The notes beneath the pieces are model-generated. The model did not search any database and had not been told where the DNA came from. It worked only from the letters and a program-made list of their open reading frames with translations. Below are positions 57,304 to 64,000 of a stretch of DNA of 64,000 bases, piece after piece; position 1 is the stretch's first letter; every line of letters begins with the position of its first letter. This stretch comes from Drosophila miranda (lineage: Eukaryota > Arthropoda > Insecta > Diptera > Drosophilidae), in assembly GCF_003369915.1 (NCBI RefSeq), contig NC_046675.1, forward strand, positions 744,001-808,000, written 5' to 3'. The translations under genes and the position numbers were made by a program.

Positions 57304-60300
57304 CTACTGTGAGGCCTGCATCCGACCGACTACCTTCAAGTAGTGGATCAGATGCCTGCCGTAGTTGGGTTGGATGTAGAATATACACTGCGTTTGGCGT
57401 TTCAAGTGGTAGTCCATCTCGTGTTCATTTAGCTGGAAAATATCGCTCAGCGAGTCGTTGGCTATCGTGTGCAGTCGCGAGGTATTCAAGAACTTCATGA
57501 TCCGCTCATTGGTGTAGTTTATTTGCTGGAATTAAGACAAAGTTAATGGCCTTACCGTTTTGAGCTGATTTGATTCCACTTACCCCTTCAAAGTCCTCCA
57601 TCTGCTCTGGCTTGAGGCTCAAGTAAAACTTTGTGGGATCGTCGCGATCCTCTGCAACAGCCACCTTGCTCACTGCAGAGGCAAAGGTCAGATTATCGTT
57701 GTCCGACTCCATGATTGCCAGCACCGAAGTGGTCAGGAAGAGCAGAGCCGGGCGCAGCTGATCCCTGGCGAGCAGCGTGATCTCGCAGAAGAACAATATC
57801 TGAGCGCGGCGCAGCTCTTCTGGAAGATTGCTCCAGATGCGATACGAGCCGGGGTGCAGAGCCATGTTCCGAGAAACGCTGGGCTCCACCTGTTGCGGCA
57901 TGGCGTTGAAGCCTACAGTGTGGAGAACGCCTTGCCCAGTGAGGGCCAGCATTTCGGCAGCTCCACTGATGGGTTTCGTGAAAGCTCCCACAATGCCCTT
58001 GGTAAGACCCGCAATGACACCCACAGAGCTCCGGGCTTCGAGGGTGTGATGTGCAAGTCCTCCCACGGCGCCCAGCAGACTGATGCCCAGGCCAGTCAGG
58101 CCTTGTGTGAGGCCATCGGCAAAGCCCTGGGGTCGGGCACGTCGTCGGGCTTCCGTCAGTTCGATGTGTTCTGCGTCCAGAGTGAGCCTGTCCAGATTCC
58201 GTGCCACTGAACCGGCCAGCTTAGTAACCGAATTGACCGTGCCCGCCGTTACGTTACGCAGCAGAGAGGCAGAACCTTGTGTCACGCCCACCATAAAGCC
58301 CCAGGGCCCTCGAAACAGCCCCTGCACAGGCATCGAGATGAAGTCTCGCAGACCGGTGCTGAAGGAGCGAGCTAGCCCGCTGGGGCTTCCCAGAATCTCG
58401 AGGGAACCCACCACCCAGCCGGCTCCGAAAATAGCTCCACTGAGATAGTGCAGCCCCAAGGACTGTCCGAAGCGTAGGGGAACTGTAAGGATCTGCTGGC
58501 GCTCGTAGCGGGAGAAGGAGAGTGGAGAGTGGTCCAGGGCTATGTAAAGTCTAGAGGATGTGTGGACAGAAAGGAGCAGGCTGAGGGGCTCCACGGTGAA
58601 GCTGTTCAGGCGAAAGGGCTCGGCTATATACAATGACTGCGCCACGACGTTGTCGGGCAAGAGGATTTGCCCATCGGGCAGCAAGCTCCTGTCGTGCTCC
58701 TCGCGGGGCGTGTGCACACAATGGGATGGCTCACATTCCACCAGTGACTCCAGCAACTGATTCAGATAGGCATCCTCAATGTAGACACGAAACGGCTGTA
58801 CATGACACCGCACAGACTGCAGCTGCCATTCGTCCTGGTACAAGTAAAACGTAAGCAGGGAGACTGGGCCACTCTGGGCCTGCAGCTTGTACATATCATC
58901 CAGGTCGTATACCGGCGGCAGGCCATTGTGACGCTCGTACAATTGCTCAGCACAGAGCAGAACAGGGAAATCGTATTTCCCGCTGGAGTACAACTGATTA
59001 TCCACCTGCAGATTCGGCAACTGCAAGCGCAGCACTCGCTGATCTTCGTCGTCGTCGTAGGCCAGCATGAAGTCGTCTGCATAGACATTACACACCTCCG
59101 TCTTCAAGTAGTCCTTCTGCCGACTGTCCGTCTGGAGGCTGAACACAAAGCTCTTCACGAATATTCGTATCTTAATCTGTGGCGGGGACTCGCATTCCTC
59201 GCTAAAATGGGCACAGCCCACAATGTCCGGCAATGGATCGCTGGCATCAGTAGCCGTAGCTGACGCCGTAGCAGTAACAGTCTCGATCTCGTCCAACTGT
59301 CTTTCCGAATCCTGCTCTGAGGGCAGCAAACGATTCTCTGGCTTTGTCAGCCGTGAGCGTAGATCCTTCACAGAAAACTCCAGTTGCTGGGTTATGTAGT
59401 AGATGTTGACGCGTATGACGCGATGCTTATCACAGACGACCACCTTCACTTCGCCATGATTCGGCACATGCAAGAACTTCTTCCACGACTTGTCGGTCCT
59501 TATGGGCTTTGACCAGCCGAGTTTCTTCTTGCCACAGGACTTTTCTGAAAGCAGGAACCTCTTTTAGATGTATTGCACTTTTGAGTGAGAGTAAAACCCA
59601 CCATTATATACAGCTAACGACAGATTACACATGGTAAACTCCACATCGGGAAAGTTGGCGTACATCTGCGGCGGGGTGTAGTAACATTTACTGTGCGGCG
59701 AGACCAACTGATTCCATTCAAAGTGCCTCCCCACGAACTCGGAGTTTGTGCAAGTCACATTGCTGTTGCCGGAGGCACTCGTCTGGGCCACAATGAACTT
59801 CACATTCGTGCTGTTGCTGATGATCAGGGCCGGGGCCGTGTCGCGGAATATATTCAGATAATGGACATTGTCCTTCTCAATTAGAGTGATCATGAATGGC
59901 ACCGATTCCCTTCCAGACTGCAGGCTGAAGCAGCGTCTCGTGAAGGGTATGGCCAGGGGAATGGGTATAGATATGTCGCGACTACCAGCCACACTGAAGC
60001 ACAGAAAGTATACGAAAGCCGTATCGCAGGTATGATTAGCCGCATGGGCATTAATATCGTAGAAAACGTCCATCGTCACTCCAACGCTGCTGGGCGGGAA
60101 GAGAAGAGAACATAAATAAGTAATTCGGTACATAGACCGGATCTCTCACCAATTCTTTGCCCCATCCACAGATACGAGACTGCGACTCTTGTTGGCCATG
60201 CTGAACGCATTCACTTCCTCCCTTGTGGAGGTCTCCTTGTGATCCATGGTCAAGGGCAGGGCATTCAGAGAGACATCTGTGAAATTGGTGATTACGAATT

Positions 60301-63300
60301 TGGAGCGCAGCTTAAATACACGGCGCCCATCCTCCAGCCTATACTCCAGCATCATTCGCAGCACCTCCTCGTTTCGCACCACCACGATGTCCACAAAGGA
60401 ATTACAGCGGAGCATCATGCTCCGCTTGGGGCTGTTCTCCACTGTCTTGGCCAGTTCCTCCAGGTAAATGGGCGTCGAGGCGATCCAATTGCAGCCAAAA
60501 GGCACATCAATTGTGAACAGACCGCACAATTTGGGCACCATTTCCAGACAGTTGGCGTTCAGTTGATGGCGCTCGCGGTCCCTGGTCTGGCAGATGCTCA
60601 GGTCCAGGCCGGTGGCATTGATGAGCATTCCCCAGGCAGAAACCTCCAATCCCAAAGTGCAGGAAAAGTCCCGCGTGGCCTTTAAGCGGTATTCCACATC
60701 GAATGCGTTGGTCAGTGACACACGGCGAAGCACGCGCGATTCCTCATCGTCGCTCAGCGGCCACTTGGGCTTCACCGTCTTCCCCAGCTTGTGCAGCGAG
60801 TTCTCAATCGTCCACTGAGCGGGATCGAAGTAAAAGAACTTGTGCCAGTCCATGGTCTTGAGCATGAGTGTATAATCCTCCTGGGAGGTGCTGCACAAGG
60901 GAGCCCTGGAACAAAATGCATTTAGAGATACCCGTGCGACAGGATGTGTGATAACCTACGGAAACTGAAAGCCAACGCGATGCTCTGTGCTGTGCGTGGT
61001 AGCCGTCTGCAGAGACATCCTTCCGCCATGGGCTGTGATCTTGGAGCTCTGCCCACTCGTACTTTCTGTGGCCTGAAGATCGTCGATCAGCATGTTGCAT
61101 ATCTCGAAGATGGGCCAAATGCAAATCAATATCTTTTGCGGATGAAAGTCCGGTTCGGCTGAGTCCAAATCCACATCCTCGCGCAGGATGCGCACCCACA
61201 CGCTGACAAACTGCTGGACGGGGTTTTGTATGGGCACCTTGACCAGCCAAGGCAGATTATTGTTAGTTTTCAAAGGAATATCTCCAGTGCGTCCCTTGCC
61301 GCGACCAGCCGCTAACTTAAGACTGCGGAATGAAGTAATCCAGGTAATCCAGTCAAAAGTGCGAGAATAAATTGGCATGTTCTTACCGCAAGTTAATGTC
61401 TCCATTTCGCACCACCGTCTGATAGAAGGATGCCCTTCCCCTGGCCAAAAGCAGGTGCTCGTGTGGTCTCGTATTCTCGTCGTAGCGTTTTCCCTCTTGG
61501 CGGAATTCGGTGATCAATTCAAAGGGCACCATGCTGATCAGCTCAATCTGGCCCTTCACCAGTATATAGATCTGCGTGGCGGACAGTTTTCCCACCTTGA
61601 TGGTGATGCAACACTTTCCCACCCGCAGATGACGCACTCTCTGCTCCTCCTCGAACTTCAGGGCTATAGGCACCGAGCTGCTGGCCTCCATCTGCTTGGT
61701 CTCTGGATTCCGAATGAAGAACGTTAGCTCTTGCCCTTGCGCACAGCTGCGGAAGTGGTAGAGCTGCAGTTCATGGGGTGCCAGGGATATTTGCTCGTTC
61801 GTGCCCGTCTGCCCGAAGCTTAGGCCCGCCTGCATGCGGTTGACCACCACGCACTTGGGCATTAAAGTGTGACGTATCTCGCTCTGGCGCAGCACTTCCA
61901 GCCAGTGATGCTTGGAGCTGAGCAGAGTGTGGATCATGTAGGGACCGCAGTTGAAGCGGAGCTTGTCCAGCAGAAAGTTCGCTTTCAGCGAGCGCGGAGA
62001 GTGGGTGAACATCGCGTAGCTGGAGAATTTCATGGGCTCCAGGATGTCCAGCATGTTGAGGAAGCCATAGTCCAAGCACTTTACGCGCGCGCGGAAGTCC
62101 GTCTCCAGACTGAAGTCATTCCTGCCATAGACAGCCGAGTGTACCTGCAGATCTCCCACGTGCACTGTGAGAAAGGTCTGTGGGGAGTCTATTGACCGCT
62201 TGGGGGAGTATTCTTTCAAAAGCGAAGGCAGTTCCCCCTTGCCATCCGGCTGATTCAGAAGGTTTACTTCCATGTCCTGGCAACAGAGCAGCAGCTGCAG
62301 CCTGGGAACTGTCTCTGCCCTGAAGATGGTATCGATGCGCATGCAGCCCACAAGAACCTTTGGATGCAATATGAAATCGTTGTCTGCATCGGTCTTAAAG
62401 GCCTGCTCAATGCGACTGCTGTCGATCTGTAGAATAATAGAATAATAATGTCATTGCTTCAATTAGAAACATTACGCACAGAATGGAAATCTTCATCCTC
62501 ATCTCCCTCAAAGCAGGTGCCATCGACAGAAATCAGCGACTGCAGAATGACCACTCTCCAGATGTTCGCACAGATCTGACGATCTTGTGGGGATAGCTGC
62601 TTGGTGGCCGTCTCCGACAGCTGGAAGTCGCAGTAGTGCAGAAAAGTCTCGTGCGTTTCACTGAAGTACTCCATGCTGCACTTGATGTGTATGGGGTTTG
62701 AGACCTTTAAGGAGAAATCAATTGACTAGACTGCCGGAAGCAGAGTGGATCTCAGAGCGCGCAACTTACTGGCATGGGAATAGGATAGATGTGGATGCTG
62801 GTCATCTGGCGTGGCTGTGGATAGCGCCAGCAGATAATCCCGTAGTTCTTCTTGATAATCTGCACCTGGTAGGGCATAGGCAGCACGGACTCGGAGTTCA
62901 AGTAGACAAATTGGAAGGCGCCCGCCCTGAGGTCGTCCTGATAGAATTCTGCTTTAGTTTTCAGCGAGCGTTTGCAGCGCCCGATCGAGTCGATCGATGG
63001 ATTGCACTTGATCAGCGCTCCGGGTGCAATCTCTGCTGGAGTGCCCATTGCCGGACGATGTTCCAGAAAGCCCTGCCACTCCTGATGGGCATACTCAAGG
63101 ATCCGGCCGAGACCTTCATGGGCCTTTTGCAGTTGCAGAATACTCCAAACGCTCGCATCGACGTGCAGAAAGTGTAGCTTGAGAGTGGCGTTGATCAGGA
63201 GATCGTCACACCATGGCTCGCTGACTAGATCCACGGACAAACGCATCAACAGGGGATGCAGGAAGATCTTCTCGCCAGCCTGGATGTAGAAGGAGCCAAT

Positions 63301-64000
63301 CGTCGATCTAATGACGGCCTTCTGGGGACGCGGATTGAACTTGATGCTGGTGCTAAAGTCCAGCCAAACGGAGCTGCATTTGTAGGACCGTTCCTCGTCG
63401 CAGAGCGTGATGCTGACCTGATCAAAGGACAGATTCAATCGGTCCGCATTGTAGCAGTGCTTCTTCATCTGCCGCAACTGTGTGCCCTGGACCACAGGCC
63501 GCTCGCTGCGCACCGCGAAGCAGGGAGTCTCGAGGAGCACGTTGTAGATGCGGATGACATTGTTGACCAGTTGCTGGATGCTCGCCTCGCACAGGCGCAG
63601 CACTATGGGCTTGCGCACCTCCACATCCACTTCGGTTTGATGGATGCGATCGCACTGGGACCGCACAGTGAGCAGCGGTGGGGGAATCCCCGAACTGCTG
63701 AGAGTACCTGGCAGGGTGTCAAACACAGACTCATTGAAGGGGTCTACCGAAGAGTCCGTACCAGGAGTGGCCACAGTTACGTTTAGATTGAAAATGGATG
63801 CCTGCGTGATGGTTGCCTTCAGACTTTGGGTGCACATATAGCTGGGCTGCGAGACAGTCAGCAGAATGAGCGGCTTCATCACTGGCTGCTCCAGTTCCTC
63901 CAGCTCCAGGACTTCGTAGATCTTTAGCACAAATATCCCAGCCACAAAGGAGACACTTTGCGGGTAGCGCACGCCACTCGGTTGCAGCTCCTCCTGCGAT
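57304..64000 (-). CDS. Vps13B: VPS13B-type bridge lipid transfer protein, C-terminal part
   Basis: Minus strand, 5' end beyond the right edge. Eight coding exons: 62770-64000 (open to the edge), 62480-62704, 61387-62426, 60960-61322, 60150-60905, 59602-60089, 57584-59544 and 57304-57525, all in frame; about 2095 residues are visible. The sequence is the beta-rich, weakly conserved type of VPS13 proteins. Toward the C-terminus there is a run of glycine-rich amphipathic segments (LSGAIFGAGWVVGSLEILGS; GLGISLLGAVGGLAHHTLEA; IAGLTKGIVGAFTKPISGAA) matching the VPS13 C-terminal/ATG2-C region, then a PH-like end after residue EDFEG. Family role: moving bulk lipid between membranes at contact sites, VPS13B at the Golgi; the human gene is mutated in Cohen syndrome. 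The gene symbol rests on family and on its place beside TkR99D. Confidence 0.9.

Noticed and set aside
1-64000. tRNA, rRNA, CRISPR arrays, retroviral or LTR elements
   Set aside because: None recognised on reading both strands by eye; a tRNAscan or repeat-library search would be needed to exclude small ones.

Overview
The window is nuclear DNA from a Drosophila-type fly. Genes are split by short GT-AG introns with strong donor and acceptor consensus, and intergenic DNA is rich in simple repeats. Almost every coding gene is a recognisable fly gene. From memory of the family proteins, the order CG7920 - Nlp - CG7912 - Nph - Tace - (small gene) - (MADF gene) - CCDC12 - Sas-6 - CG7903 - Acph-1 - CG7896 - TkR99D - Vps13B matches the 99D part of D. 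melanogaster 3R (Muller element E). Divergence from the melanogaster proteins as I remember them, and the abundant CGAGTG/CGAGTA hexamer repeats, suggest another species, possibly of the obscura group; this is a guess.

Left part (1-25.6 kb) is gene dense. It holds the 3' end of a CoA-transferase/hydrolase (CG7920); the nucleoplasmin paralogues Nlp (minus) and Nph (plus), head to head; an SLC26 anion transporter (CG7912) nested antisense in the large Nlp intron; the ADAM17-like sheddase Tace; an unrecognised 143-residue protein; a MADF/BESS DNA-binding protein; a CCDC12/Cwf18 splicing factor; the centriole protein Sas-6; an RRM/RGG RNA-binding protein; acid phosphatase Acph-1; and the 1406-residue LRR membrane protein CG7896. 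A 711-bp hAT transposon remnant, with 12-bp inverted ends and an exact 8-bp target duplication, sits 80 bp upstream of the Nph start codon.

Middle part (25.6-45.7 kb) has no convincing protein-coding gene. It holds simple repeats, a minisatellite, a 44-base G run, a candidate Inr+DPE promoter at 39131 and what looks like a spliced 5' leader for the tachykinin receptor. That receptor, TkR99D, occupies 45.8-54.5 kb in nine coding exons. Its TGA-C stop is followed by 66 more in-frame sense codons ending in a class I PDZ-ligand-like T-W-L, the most interesting candidate in the window: stop-codon readthrough or an unrecognised isoform. The right end (57.3-64.0 kb) is the C-terminal half of the lipid-transfer protein Vps13B on the minus strand, cut by the window edge.

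Exon coordinates were placed by eye from splice consensus and reading frame; all multi-exon models listed keep frame through every junction. No RNA evidence was available.
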